Source: Sphaerisporangium sp039871875 (lineage in GTDB: Bacteria > Actinomycetota > Actinomycetes > Streptosporangiales > Streptosporangiaceae). Taken from it: a stretch of 64,000 nucleotides of DNA. Both the position numbers and the translations under genes were made by a program. The notes beneath the pieces were generated by a model. It saw nothing but the letters and a program-made list of their open reading frames with translations. It was not told where the DNA came from and made no database searches. Numbering within the stretch: position 1 is the first letter of the stretch; each line of letters opens with the position of its first letter. Positions 29,891 to 38,174 of this stretch are shown in pieces. The stretch spans positions 222,929-286,928 of the forward strand of contig NZ_JBDPMD010000007.1 of NCBI RefSeq assembly GCF_039871875.1, given 5' to 3'.

Positions 29891-31086
29891 TTGGCGCCCT
29901 CCCAGGCGAGGTTCTCCCAGACGACCGTGCCGCCCATGCCCATGCCGACGCACATCGTGGTCAGGCCGTACCGCACGTCCGGCCGCTCGCCGAACTCGCG
30001 GGCGAGCTGCGTCATCAGGCGCACGCCCGAGGAGGCAAGCGGGTGGCCGAACGCGATGGCCCCGCCGTACGGGTTGATCCTCGGGTCGTCGTCGGCGATG
30101 CCGAAGTGGGACAGGAAGGCGAGCACCTGCACGGCGAACGCCTCGTTGATCTCCACCAGGCCGATGTCGTCGACGGACAGCCCGGCGAGGCGCAGCGCCC
30201 GCTCGGTGGACGGGATCGGCCCGACGCCCATGACCTCGGGGTCCACCCCGGCGAAGGCGTAGGAGACCAGCCGCATCTTCGCGGTCAGGCCGAGCTCCTC
30301 GGCGACGTCCGCCGCGGCGACCACGCAGCCGGTGGCGCCGTCGTTCAGGCCCGCCGCGTTGCCCGCCGTGACCCGGCCGTGCGGGCGGAAGGGCGTCTTG
30401 AGTGCGGCGAGGCCCTCCATGGTGGTGCCGGGGCGCGGCGGCTCGTCCTCGGTGGCGAGGCCCCAGCCGAGGGCGCCGGTGCGGATCGCCATGGGCACCA
30501 GGTCGGGCTGGATCTTGTTGTTGGCGTACGCCTTGGCGACCTTCTCCTGCGAGGCGACGGCGAAGGCGTCGGCGCGCTCCTTGGTGATCTCGGGGTAGCG
30601 GTCGTGCAGGTTCTCCGCCGTCATGCCCATGACCAGCGCGGAACCGTCCACCAGCTTCTCGGACAGGAACCGGGGGTTCGGGTCCACGCCCTCGCCCATC
30701 GGGTGACGCCCCATGTGCTCCACACCGCCCGCGATGGCGACGTCGTAGGCGCCGAACGCGATGCCGCCCGCGACCGAGGTGACCGCGGTCATCGCACCCG
30801 CGCACATGCGGTCGATCGCGTAGCCGGGCACCGACTTCGGCAGGCCGGCGAGCACGGCGGCGGAGCGGCCGATGGTGAGGCCCTGGTCGCCGATCTGGGT
30901 GGTGGCGGCGACGGCGACCTCGTCCACCCGGTCCGGCGGCAGGCCGGGGTTGCGGCGCATGAGTTCACGGATGACGCGCACCACCAGGTCGTCGGCGCGT
31001 GTCTCGGCGTACAGGCCCTTCGGCCCGGACCTGCCGAACGGTGTGCGCACGCCGTCGACGAACACGACGTCACGAGACGTTGGCAC
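29887..31086 (-). CDS. fadA: Acetyl-CoA acyltransferase (thiolase)
   Basis: A 399-residue thiolase cleaving 3-ketoacyl-CoA to acetyl-CoA and a shortened acyl-CoA. The active-site cysteine is in IDRMCAGAMTAVTSVAGGI, followed by GGVEHMGRHPMG, EINEAFAVQ, GGAIAFGHPLASSG (His) and LTTMCVGMGMGG (second Cys). The start is GTG at 31086 with GAGGAG 9 bases upstream. It is the first gene of a two-gene operon with fadB. A 12-bp near-palindrome at 31128-31139 upstream may be the binding site of the TetR regulator encoded next to it. Confidence 0.95.
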   Translation of the reverse strand: MPTSRDVVFVDGVRTPFGRSGPKGLYAETRADDLVVRVIRELMRRNPGLPPDRVDEVAVAATTQIGDQGLTIGRSAAVLAGLPKSVPGYAIDRMCAGAMTAVTSVAGGIAFGAYDVAIAGGVEHMGRHPMGEGVDPNPRFLSEKLVDGSALVMGMTAENLHDRYPEITKERADAFAVASQEKVAKAYANNKIQPDLVPMAIRTGALGWGLATEDEPPRPGTTMEGLAALKTPFRPHGRVTAGNAAGLNDGATGCVVAAADVAEELGLTAKMRLVSYAFAGVDPEVMGVGPIPSTERALRLAGLSVDDIGLVEINEAFAVQVLAFLSHFGIADDDPRINPYGGAIAFGHPLASSGVRLMTQLAREFGERPDVRYGLTTMCVGMGMGGTVVWENLAWEGAK

Positions 31087-31127
31087 GGGCTGGCTCCTCG
31101 CTGTTGAGCGGCTTCACGGCTAGATGC

Positions 31128-31139
31128 TACTCGCGGGTA
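31128..31139. promoter_or_regulatory. Candidate TetR operator upstream of fadA
   Basis: TACTCGCGGGTA is a near-perfect 12-bp inverted repeat (one mismatch) 42 bases before the fadA start, in the spacer after the TetR gene. TetR-type regulators of beta-oxidation often bind such sites. The assignment is inferred. Confidence 0.35.
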
Positions 31140-31182
31140 ACATCATGCCACGCCGCTGCTCGGAGGCGTACCCGGCGGCCGG

Positions 31183-31791
31183 TCAGGCGATGCCGCGCAA
31201 CACGGTGCGGGCGAGACCCGCCGTGAAGTCGTCCAGGGGCCGTTCGTGCACCTCAGGGCCCATGAAGTGGCCGAGGAACGCGCGCTGGTAACAGGCGCCG
31301 AGCAGCAGCGCGGCGGCGGACTCCACGTCGGCGTCCTCATGGAAAGCGCCACGTGACCGCATGGTGCGCAGCAGATCGGTGAGGAACTTCAGCGGCTTGT
31401 GCGGCCCGGCGTCGATCTTGCGCAGCCCTTCGCGGTGGCGTTCGAGCAGGGCCGGCTCGGCGAACAGCGACGAGCCGACGGGCATGGTGGCCTCGTAGAA
31501 CCGCGTGGCCGCCTCCGCGATCTCGGTGAGGCACTCCAGCGGGGTGCGGTCGCCGGAGTCCTCCGACATGCGGGCGAGCAGCGCGGTGAACGGAGGCATG
31601 CGCTCCAGCAGCACCGTGACGAACAGCTCCTCCTTGCCGGAGAAGTGGCGGTAGAGGGCGGCCTCCGAACAGCCCGCGGCCCTGGCGATCTCCTTGGTCG
31701 TGACCCGCGCCAGCCCGAGCGTCCGCATGAGTTCGACGGCGGCGTCCAGGATGCGGCCCCGGGTGAGGGCGCCACTGCGCTCGTGAGGCAT
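31183..31791 (-). CDS. TetR family transcriptional regulator
   Basis: A 202-residue repressor. The N-terminal TetR_N helix-turn-helix is clear: TRGRILDAAVELMRTLGLARVTTKEIARAAGCSEAALYRHFSGKEELFVTVL at about residues 9-60. The C-terminal ligand domain is variable. It is divergent from an NAD(P)-binding oxidoreductase gene and lies just upstream of the fadA-fadB operon in the same direction, so acyl-CoA or a related compound is a possible ligand. The ATG at 31791 is taken as start; a GTG at 31812 is possible and neither has a good ribosome binding site. A 12-bp perfect palindrome at 31862-31873 is a candidate autoregulatory operator. Confidence 0.88.
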   Translation of the reverse strand: MPHERSGALTRGRILDAAVELMRTLGLARVTTKEIARAAGCSEAALYRHFSGKEELFVTVLLERMPPFTALLARMSEDSGDRTPLECLTEIAEAATRFYEATMPVGSSLFAEPALLERHREGLRKIDAGPHKPLKFLTDLLRTMRSRGAFHEDADVESAAALLLGACYQRAFLGHFMGPEVHERPLDDFTAGLARTVLRGIA

Positions 31792-31861
31792 CGTGCGGAT
31801 TCTGCCTTTCACCGGACGGAACTTTGAGACGCGCCAGAAGTACCTCCATCCTAGGATGTAA

Positions 31862-31873
31862 GTGAGTACTCAC
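31862..31873. promoter_or_regulatory. Perfect palindrome GTGAGTACTCAC, candidate TetR operator
   Basis: A 12-bp perfect palindrome in the spacer between the TetR gene and the divergent NAD(P)-binding protein, 20 bases before the latter's start and just after a TAGGAT -10-like hexamer (31852-31857). The position would block transcription of the oxidoreductase and probably of the TetR gene. Confidence 0.6.
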
Positions 31874-31893
31874 CAACCATGGGGAGACGACGT

Positions 31894-32529
31894 ATGAAAA
31901 TCACCGTCTTCGGCGGCACCGGCCGCACGGGCCAGCACATCGTCCGCCAGGCCCTGGACGCCGGCCACGAGGTCGCCGCGGTCGTCCGCGACCCGGCCCG
32001 GCTCCCGATCAGCCACTCGGCCCTGGAAGTCATCACCGCCGACCTCACCGCCCCCGCCCCTCTCCGCCCCGCCCTGACCGGCCGCGAAGCCGTGATCTCC
32101 GCCATCGGCCCCCGCACCCGCAAAGACGTAGGCGTGACCTCCAACGCCACCCGCGTCATCCTCCGCGCCATGGACCAGACCGACATCCGCCGCATAGTCC
32201 TCCTCAGCGCCGTCCCCGTAGGCCCCATCCCCGAAGGCGAAAACCCGATCTTCCGCGTGATCCTCTACCCACTCCTCCGCCGCCTCCTCCGCGACGCCTA
32301 CGCCGACCTGGCCGCCATGGAAGAAGAAGCCCGCCGCAGCACCACCGAATGGACCGTCATCCGCCCACCCCGCCTCACCGACAAGCCCCTGACCGAGCGC
32401 TACCGCCGAGAAATAGGCGGCAACGTCCCAAGAGGCCACTTCCTCTCAAGAGCCGACCTGGCCCACGCCATGCTCGCCGCCCTGGATGACCCCGCCACCG
32501 TCAAACAACCCGTAGGTGTCGCCTACTGA
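31894..32529 (+). CDS. NAD(P)-binding SDR-like protein (NmrA/flavin-reductase-like)
   Basis: A 211-residue Rossmann-fold protein of the atypical short-chain dehydrogenase group. The nucleotide loop MKITVFGGTGRTGQHIVRQAL is at the very N-terminus, followed by VIRDPARLP-like VVRDPARLP, ISAIGPRTRKDV and RIVLLSAVPVG. There is no YxxxK active site, typical of NmrA-like redox sensors and biliverdin-reductase-B-like proteins. The ATG at 31894 has GGGGAG 7 bases upstream. It is divergent from the TetR gene and probably controlled by it. The substrate is unknown. Confidence 0.85.
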   Translation: MKITVFGGTGRTGQHIVRQALDAGHEVAAVVRDPARLPISHSALEVITADLTAPAPLRPALTGREAVISAIGPRTRKDVGVTSNATRVILRAMDQTDIRRIVLLSAVPVGPIPEGENPIFRVILYPLLRRLLRDAYADLAAMEEEARRSTTEWTVIRPPRLTDKPLTERYRREIGGNVPRGHFLSRADLAHAMLAALDDPATVKQPVGVAY

Positions 32530-32651
32530 CCGACCCCACCTCGCCGAGGCGCGGGCCACCCTTCGCGCAGCCCGCGCCTTCCCCCCGAGCCGCAGAGATC
32601 ACATTTCCTCCTGCCGGCCGCGTCGTGCCCCTCGTGACTCGGCCACGCCCC

Positions 32652-32694
32652 TCGAAATGGTGCCTTCGGCGCGCTTTTTCTGAGGGCGACCCTC
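32652..32694 (+). repeat. Terminator-like direct repeat, copy 1
   Basis: Copy 1 of a 43-base element. It begins TCGAAATGGTGCCTTCGGCG and ends with a T-run and GGGCGACCCTC. The first 22 bases differ from copy 2 at one position. GTGCC-TTC-GGCGC can pair (one G-T) directly before CTTTTTCT, so on the plus strand it looks like an intrinsic terminator. Confidence 0.65.
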
Positions 32695-32780
32695 GCCGCA
32701 CCCACTACCCGCCGTCGCGCGACGAGCGTGGGGCCTGAAGAACACTCCGGCCGGTGTTGTGTTGATGCTTGCGGTGTCCT

Positions 32781-32823
32781 TCGAAACGGTGCCTTCGGCG
32801 CGGATTTTTCTTGGCGCGACCTC
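32781..32823 (+). repeat. Terminator-like direct repeat, copy 2
   Basis: Copy 2, beginning TCGAAACGGTGCCTTCGGCG and continuing into ATTTTTCTT, 129 bases after copy 1. The last part is more diverged than the first 22 bases. Confidence 0.65.
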
Positions 32824-32863
32824 ACCGACCTGTCGCCGCCGCACGCGGTGGGAGGCGGCGCCC

Positions 32864-33298
32864 TCATGTCGGTGTGCAGGGCACCTGGAACCACAGCGTC
32901 CGGCCTTCCTCACGCTCGACGACGGCCCAATGCTGTGAGATCGCGTCCACCAGCATCAGTCCGCGCCCGCCCTCGTCGAGCAGGCCGCCGCGCACGTGGG
33001 GAATCGTCGTACCACCCGCGTCGGCCACGTCGATATGGATGAGGTCGTTGCAGTCGATGAGCGTGAGGGTCACCCGGCCGCCGTCCCTGGAATTCGAATG
33101 GATCACCGCGTTCGTGATCGTCTCCGAGACCAGGAGCACCACTGCGTCCAGCGCCGGATGATTCGCGCCGAGGGCCTGCTTGACGAAATCCCGTGCTGTA
33201 CGTGCTGATTCGGGAGCGCCGACTAGATGGATTACGCCGAGAACATTACCCTTTGCCCCATTATTGTGATGGGGCAAAGTGGGCTTAGGTTGTGTCAA
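32864..33298 (-). CDS. RsbW-like ATP-binding protein (HATPase_c_2)
   Basis: A 144-residue single-domain GHKL ATPase of the anti-sigma-factor kinase type. The N-box LVSETITNAVIHSN is near residues 57-70, then LIHIDVADAGGTTIP (G1-like) and DEGGRGLMLVDAISQHWAVVE (G2). It could phosphorylate an anti-sigma antagonist or hold a sigma factor. The start is TTG at 33298, supported by GGAGGTGA placed 6-7 bases upstream; no ATG or GTG exists in frame. It is divergent from an XRE-TPR regulator, a recurrent pair in streptomycete-like genomes. Codons 7-16 hold a perfect 11-bp inverted repeat. Confidence 0.9.
   Translation of the reverse strand: MTQPKPTLPHHNNGAKGNVLGVIHLVGAPESARTARDFVKQALGANHPALDAVVLLVSETITNAVIHSNSRDGGRVTLTLIDCNDLIHIDVADAGGTTIPHVRGGLLDEGGRGLMLVDAISQHWAVVEREEGRTLWFQVPCTPT
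33251..33279. repeat. Perfect 11-bp inverted repeat in start region of RsbW-like gene
   Basis: CTTTGCCCCAT and ATGGGGCAAAG are separated by 7 bases and lie within the first codons of the minus-strand gene. In mRNA the hairpin would sit just after the start and could slow initiation; in DNA it could be an operator. Confidence 0.6.
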
Positions 33299-33472
33299 CA
33301 GATCTCACCTCCGCTGTGCGGATCAGGAACCCGTGGGCACCGCTAACGCCTGTGGGGCCCCGCCTTTCCACCGTCGCACTCATCCCACAGCTCCATACGC
33401 ATGCGCCGACAGTGCGGATAGGGGAAACTGAGGGAAAGACGCGTGTCCCGTCGTTTCCCCGAGGAGCATGCG

Positions 33473-34714
33473 ATGAGTGACGTCCCGGCCTGGGCCGCGC
33501 GGCTTCGTGCCGGTCGGCGCGACAGGCTGTGGTCGCAACGGGAAATGGCCAAGCGACTCGCCGACGCTGCCGACGAGCACACTCGCACACGCCTTCCTGA
33601 ACGAGACTCGATGACCCGTATGATCAAATATTGGGAGTCGGGCAAGCATCGGCCTAAAGACCCCTACCCAGTGCTCTACTGCAGAGTGTTTGGTATGGAT
33701 GAAGATGAACTGTTCAGTGATGAAGTGGCTTCGCCTCGCCGTCCACCCGCTGACGTTCTCAAGCAGTTGCTTCGCAAGGGAAACCCTCTGGTGCAGAACG
33801 GGAACCGCAGAGGTCGTCGTATCGGCACGGAGACCCTGACCGATCTGTCGGCGCGAGTCCACGGCTTGCGGCTCGCCGACGACGTGCTCGCCGGACGAGA
33901 CCTGATCCAGCCCGCGTTTCGCGAACTCCAAGCGGCCGTACGGATGTATCGCCAATCGGTTTACACCGAAGACGTCAGCCGAGGTTTGCTGGTGGCGATC
34001 GGGGAGTTCGCCCAGATCGCCGGATGGGTCGCCAGCGACGCAGGACATCTCGGTCAAGCGGCAGAGACCTATCGGCTGGGCATAAGTGCGGCACATAACG
34101 CCGGAGATGCGAATCTTTCAGCGAACCTCATCGGATCGCTCGCATACCAGGTGGCCAACTCCGGCGACCCGAGTGAAGGCGTGGCACTCGCTCACACGGC
34201 ACTGGACGCGGCGGGACCACATGCGTCCCCTCGGGCACGCGCGTTGTGCTGGGATCGTCTGGCCTGGGCATACGCACGCGCGGGAGAAGCGCAAGCGACG
34301 ATGCGCGCGCTCGCCGAAGCGGACGAGGCACTCGCCGGCCACAACGAGGAAGCCGAACCGGAGTATCTGTACTGGGTGGACGACGGTGAACTCCAGATCA
34401 TGAAGGCGCGTGCGTACACCGAGTTACGACGGCCGTTGCGCGCCGTCCCGATACTGACCGACGTACTCGGCCGTTACGACGCCACCCACACCCGCGAACT
34501 GGCCCTGTACCTGTCCTGGCTCGCCGTCGCGTTGGCTGATGCCAACGAACCGGAAGAAGCGGTACTAGCAGCCAGGCGGATGCTCGGCCTGTCCGCGGAG
34601 GTGGCCAGCGATCGGACCGCCCACCGCACACGGGTCGTCCTCAACCGGCTCGAGCCCTACCGCGACGTACCGCAGGTACGCGAACTCATGACCGACTATC
34701 GCCGGCATGCCTGA
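33473..34714 (+). CDS. XRE-family regulator with C-terminal TPR-like region
   Basis: A 413-residue transcriptional regulator. The N-terminal 70 residues contain the helix-turn-helix (WAARLRAGRRDRLWSQREMAKRLADAAD, then SMTRMIKYWESGKHRPKDPYPVLYCRVFGMDEDELF). The remaining 300 residues are Ala-rich paired helices of TPR type (AGHLGQAAETYRLGISAAHNAGDANLSANLIGSLAYQVANSGDPSEGVALAHTALDAA). Actinobacterial members control development or secondary metabolism, and often pair with an RsbW-like gene as here. The ATG at 33473 has GAGGAG 6 bases upstream. GC content is lower than that of its neighbours, especially in 33600-34200. Confidence 0.88.
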   Translation: MSDVPAWAARLRAGRRDRLWSQREMAKRLADAADEHTRTRLPERDSMTRMIKYWESGKHRPKDPYPVLYCRVFGMDEDELFSDEVASPRRPPADVLKQLLRKGNPLVQNGNRRGRRIGTETLTDLSARVHGLRLADDVLAGRDLIQPAFRELQAAVRMYRQSVYTEDVSRGLLVAIGEFAQIAGWVASDAGHLGQAAETYRLGISAAHNAGDANLSANLIGSLAYQVANSGDPSEGVALAHTALDAAGPHASPRARALCWDRLAWAYARAGEAQATMRALAEADEALAGHNEEAEPEYLYWVDDGELQIMKARAYTELRRPLRAVPILTDVLGRYDATHTRELALYLSWLAVALADANEPEEAVLAARRMLGLSAEVASDRTAHRTRVVLNRLEPYRDVPQVRELMTDYRRHA

Positions 34715-34778
34715 TCGAGCCGGTGTCGAGATCGGCGATGATCTAGTCTGGGCGGGTATGCCGATCCGTGGGGGTTCC

Positions 34779-35552
34779 ATGTCGTACGCGCCCAGGCTGG
34801 TGGACGGGGTGGAGGTCACGCCGCTGCTGGATGCGGTGGGGCCGTTGGGTGGGGGGTTGCGGCGGCCGTTGACTGAGTTGTTTCCCGGTGGGGCGGCGGA
34901 GGATTGGGCTGTGGCCGGGGACGGGGAGTGGGTGTTGCACTTCCGGTGTTATCTGCTGCGGGATCGGCATGGGCGGGTCGTGCTGGTGGACGCGGGGATC
35001 GGTGGGGTCGATTCTCCGGCTTCCACCTGGGCGCCTGTGCCGGGTGGGCTGGTGGCCGAGCTGGCGGGGCATGGGGTCATGCCTGGTGACATCGACACCG
35101 TTGTGCTCACGCATCTGCACAGTGATCACGCGAGTGGGACGATCGCCGAAGGGGTGCCCGTTTTCCCGAATGCTCGGCATGTCATTCAGCGGGCTGAGAT
35201 CGACTGGATCGAGAACGGTGGGCCCAACCCGACCTTGGAGCGGGTCGTGCGGCCGCTCACCATGCTGATCGACGCGGTGGACGGCGAGGCAGGCGTCATG
35301 CCGGGGGTGCGGGTGGTGGCGGCGCCGGGGCACACGCCGGGGCATCAGGTGGTCGAGGTGGGGGACGTCACGCTGACCGGGGACCTGGTGGTCCATCCGG
35401 TGCAGGTGGTCAACCCGGGGGTCTTCTACGCCAACGACGAGGACCCGGAGCGGGCGGTTGCCAGCAGGCGGGCCGTGCTGGACGGCGTCCGTGCCAAGGG
35501 CGGATCCATCGGCACCTCTCACTTCGCTGAGCCTTTCACTGAGCTGGCGTGA
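34779..35552 (+). CDS. MBL-fold metallo-hydrolase
   Basis: A 257-residue metallo-beta-lactamase-fold hydrolase. The zinc motif is VVLTHLHSDHASGT (HxHxDH), then a later His in VVAAPGHTPGHQVVEVGDVTLTGDLVVHP (His and bridging Asp) and a final GTSHFAEPF. Members include lactonases, esterases and thioesterases; the substrate is unknown. The start is uncertain: ATG at 34779 follows GGGGGTT; ATG at 34758 or 34707 (which overlaps the XRE gene stop) would add 7 or 24 residues. It is probably co-transcribed with the XRE gene. Confidence 0.88.
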   Translation: MSYAPRLVDGVEVTPLLDAVGPLGGGLRRPLTELFPGGAAEDWAVAGDGEWVLHFRCYLLRDRHGRVVLVDAGIGGVDSPASTWAPVPGGLVAELAGHGVMPGDIDTVVLTHLHSDHASGTIAEGVPVFPNARHVIQRAEIDWIENGGPNPTLERVVRPLTMLIDAVDGEAGVMPGVRVVAAPGHTPGHQVVEVGDVTLTGDLVVHPVQVVNPGVFYANDEDPERAVASRRAVLDGVRAKGGSIGTSHFAEPFTELA

Positions 35553-35730
35553 CAGGTGCCGCAGGGGTGCCCCGCTTGTGGGGTGTCTGATACGTCGGCC
35601 TCCGGCCTGTGACGAAGACGGCTCACGGATCTTTTGTCGGTTCTTCCACTTGGGTGGACAGTCGCCCTACCTCCGCAGGCATCACGCAGACGGGGGGCGG
35701 GGGTGTGGGGGCAGCGCCCCTGCCTTGGGG

Positions 35731-35750
35731 TTCGGGGCGGGAGCCCCGAA
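35731..35750. terminator. Hairpin TTCGGGGC / GCCCCGAA
   Basis: A perfect 8-bp stem with a GGGA loop, followed on the plus strand by AAGAAC. It is a probable terminator for the MBL-hydrolase transcript, within a G-rich sequence type common between actinobacterial genes. Confidence 0.6.
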
Positions 35751-35801
35751 AAGAACAGTCCGAGCGGAGCGAGGGCCATGGTCGTCCGGGGTGCGCTTTG
35801 C

Positions 35802-35850
35802 GGCGCCCTCCGGTGTCACCTTCCCCTCGTAGGTGACGCCGGAGGGTGCC
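35802..35850. terminator. Long 19-bp hairpin between convergent genes
   Basis: GGCGCCCTCCGGTGTCACC pairs with GGTGACGCCGGAGGGTGCC (two positions pair as G-T or mismatch) around an 11-base loop. It is a probable bidirectional terminator between the MBL and MMPL genes. Confidence 0.65.
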
Positions 35851-35915
35851 GGCCCCCGTTGTGGAGTTGTGGGCCCCGGGAGGACGTCGGTGTCCGTCCC
35901 GGGGCGGTTCTTGGG

Positions 35916-38174
35916 TCAGCCGACCGGCAGGGGTTCGCGGCGGGGCTGGACGGGGTCGGGGTGGTCGTCATCGTCGTCGTCGCCGTGGGAGAGCTGGGGG
36001 AGCCAGTTCAGCCAGCGGGGGAGGTACCAGTTCCAGTCGCCGAGCAGTTTCATCGTGGCGGGGAGCAGGACGGCGCGGATGATGGTGGCGTCGATGAGGA
36101 TGGCGGCGGCGAGGCCTACGCCCATCTGCATGAAGGTGAGCAGGGACAGGGTGGCGAAGGTCGCGAAGACGGCGACCATGATCAAGGCGGCGCTGGTGAC
36201 GACGCCCGCGGTGGTGCGGATGCCGAAGGCCACGGCGTCCTCGGTGCGCATTCCCCGGTCGAAGGCTTCGCGGATGCGGCTCAGGATGAAGACGTGGTAG
36301 TCCATCGACAGGCCGAACAGGATGACGAAGAGGAACAGGGGGAGCCAGTCGGTGATGGTTCCCGTCGAGGTGAAGCCGAGCAGGTCCTCGCCGTACCCGC
36401 GCTGGAAGACCAGGACCAGGACGCCGTAGGCGGCCGCCACCGAGAGCAGGTTGAGCAGGATCGCCTTGACGGCCACCACCAAGGAGCGGAACGAGACCAG
36501 GAGCAGCAGGAAGGCCAGCAGCAGGACGAAGCCGAACACCAGGGGCATGGTGCGGGCGAGTTGCTGGTTGAAGTCCATCGAGCCGGCGATCTCGCCGGTG
36601 ACGTGCGCCGAACCCACCCCGGCCAGGGTCGCGGGGATGACCTGTTCGCGCAGGGTGCGGATCGCCTGTTCGGCGGTCGCGCCTTCACCCTTGATGCCGA
36701 TGGTGACGCGGGCCACGGTCTTGTCGGGGTTGACGTCCACGTTGAACGGCTCGTTGGCCTGGCCGGTGGCCATCGCCTTGTCCTTGAAGGAGTCGATGGC
36801 GCTCTTGACCTCGGGTGTGGTCACGTCCGCGGCCTTGAGCACCACGACCGCGGGGGCGTTGCCGCCGGGGAACGCCGCGTCGATCCGCTTGTAGGTGTCG
36901 GCGATGGCGTAGTTGCCCTGCAGGTCGTCGATGGACTGCGGACCGGTGCGCAGGCCGAACGCGGGGATGGCGAGCGCGATCAGCAGGCCGCCCGCGATGA
37001 CCACGGACACCAGCGGGTGACGCAGCACGGGGGTCAGGACGGCGTTCCACAGACGGCCCTCGCCGCCGCGCCCGAGCCGGCGTTCCCAGGTGACGCGGCC
37101 CCGGGTGACGGTGCGCACGGTGCCGTGGATCAGGCGAGCGTTGATCTTGTCGCCGATCAGGGACAGCAGCGCGGGCAGCACGGTGAGCGAGCCCGCCATG
37201 GCGACCAGCACCACGAGGATCGTGCCCTCGGCGAAGCCCATGAAGATGCCGTTGCCGGTGAGGAACATGCCGGCCATCGCGACGATCACCGTGATGCCGG
37301 AGATCAGCACGGCCCGTCCCGAGGTGGCCGCCGCGATCTCGATGGCCCGCCGCTTGTCGCGGCCCTTGGCGCGCTCCTCCCGTTCCCTGCGGATGTAGAA
37401 CAGCGAGTAGTCCACGCCGACCGCGAGGCCGATCAGCAGCATGAGGTTCGGCGTGGCGGCGTCCACGTGCAGGAGCTGGCTGGTCAGCGCGAGCAGCCCG
37501 GTCGCGGCGATGATCGCGGTCATGGCCAGCGCCAGCGGCACCAGAGCGGCGAGCAGCGCGCCGAAGGCGGCGAGCAGGATGCCGAAGGTGATGGGCAGCG
37601 AGAGCTGTTCGGCCCGTACGAAGTCCTTGTCGATGGCCTCGCCGATGAGCTTGTCCCCGCTCGCCGAGCCCGCCTGCTCGATACGCAGGTCAGGGAAGCT
37701 CTTCTGCACACCGGCCACGGCGTCGAGCACCGGCTGCACCCGGTCGGCCGCCGTCTTGTTGTCGCCCTTCATGTCGAACTGCACGAGCGTGGTGTGCTTG
37801 TCCGGCGTGACCGGCGACGGCGGGTCGTCGTACGGCGTGCGGACGTTGGTGACCTGCCCGGTGGCGGTCACGGCGTCCTTCACCAGCGTGACGGCCTCAC
37901 GGAACCGCGCGTCGGTGACCACCGGCCCGCTGCTCCCGGTCTGCACGAGCACGACCTCGCTCGCGACGTCCGGGAACTTCGCCCCGTCGAGGATGCGTCC
38001 CGCCTCGCGGGAGTCGCCGTTCGCGGTCTCGTACGCCTTCATCTGCGCCGTGCCGACGGCACTGCCCGCGATGGTGGCCACCGCGACGAACGCGATCCAG
38101 ATCATGATCGCCGCCCACCGGTGCCGGGCACTCCACCCGCCCACGGACGCGGCCAGGTTTCTCCGCCGTCTCAT
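35916..38174 (-). CDS. MMPL/RND-type transporter
   Basis: A 752-residue integral membrane protein of the MMPL family, with two repeats of one helix, a large extracytoplasmic loop and five helices. The first helix is near residues 15-40. The second cluster begins near 185 (FGILLAAFGALLAALVPLALAM) and includes GLAVGVDYSLFYIRREREE, the conserved Asp-Tyr proton-relay pair; the second repeat has ILFGLSMDYHVFILSRIREAF. The C-terminus is an Asp-rich and Pro/Arg tail. Family members export lipids, siderophores or antibiotics by proton motive force. The ATG at 38174 follows GGGGGAAAG. It is divergent from a Nudix gene. Confidence 0.92.
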   Translation of the reverse strand: MRRRRNLAASVGGWSARHRWAAIMIWIAFVAVATIAGSAVGTAQMKAYETANGDSREAGRILDGAKFPDVASEVVLVQTGSSGPVVTDARFREAVTLVKDAVTATGQVTNVRTPYDDPPSPVTPDKHTTLVQFDMKGDNKTAADRVQPVLDAVAGVQKSFPDLRIEQAGSASGDKLIGEAIDKDFVRAEQLSLPITFGILLAAFGALLAALVPLALAMTAIIAATGLLALTSQLLHVDAATPNLMLLIGLAVGVDYSLFYIRREREERAKGRDKRRAIEIAAATSGRAVLISGITVIVAMAGMFLTGNGIFMGFAEGTILVVLVAMAGSLTVLPALLSLIGDKINARLIHGTVRTVTRGRVTWERRLGRGGEGRLWNAVLTPVLRHPLVSVVIAGGLLIALAIPAFGLRTGPQSIDDLQGNYAIADTYKRIDAAFPGGNAPAVVVLKAADVTTPEVKSAIDSFKDKAMATGQANEPFNVDVNPDKTVARVTIGIKGEGATAEQAIRTLREQVIPATLAGVGSAHVTGEIAGSMDFNQQLARTMPLVFGFVLLLAFLLLLVSFRSLVVAVKAILLNLLSVAAAYGVLVLVFQRGYGEDLLGFTSTGTITDWLPLFLFVILFGLSMDYHVFILSRIREAFDRGMRTEDAVAFGIRTTAGVVTSAALIMVAVFATFATLSLLTFMQMGVGLAAAILIDATIIRAVLLPATMKLLGDWNWYLPRWLNWLPQLSHGDDDDDDHPDPVQPRREPLPVG

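Larger units (their letters stand above)
32530..32863. other. Gene-free stretch of 334 bases with a duplicated terminator-like element
   Basis: No frame here shows coding character. The stretch lies between the convergent ends of the SDR-like and RsbW-like genes and contains two copies of a 43-base element (see the two repeat entries), each with a short GC hairpin followed by a T-run. Confidence 0.6.
35553..35915. other. Gene-free stretch of 363 bases rich in hairpins
   Basis: A convergent spacer between the MBL and MMPL genes. It contains two strong hairpins (35731-35750 and 35802-35850) but no coding signal. The first is set in a G-rich context (GGGGGCAGCGCCCCTGCC then GGTTCGGGGCGGGAGCCCCG) that I recall as a widely dispersed intergenic sequence in streptomycete-like genomes. 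Confidence 0.6.

Noticed and set aside
33299..33472. Small plus-strand frame reading through the RsbW-like/XRE spacer
   Set aside because: It has no ribosome binding site, crosses the promoter region and reads out of frame into the XRE gene.
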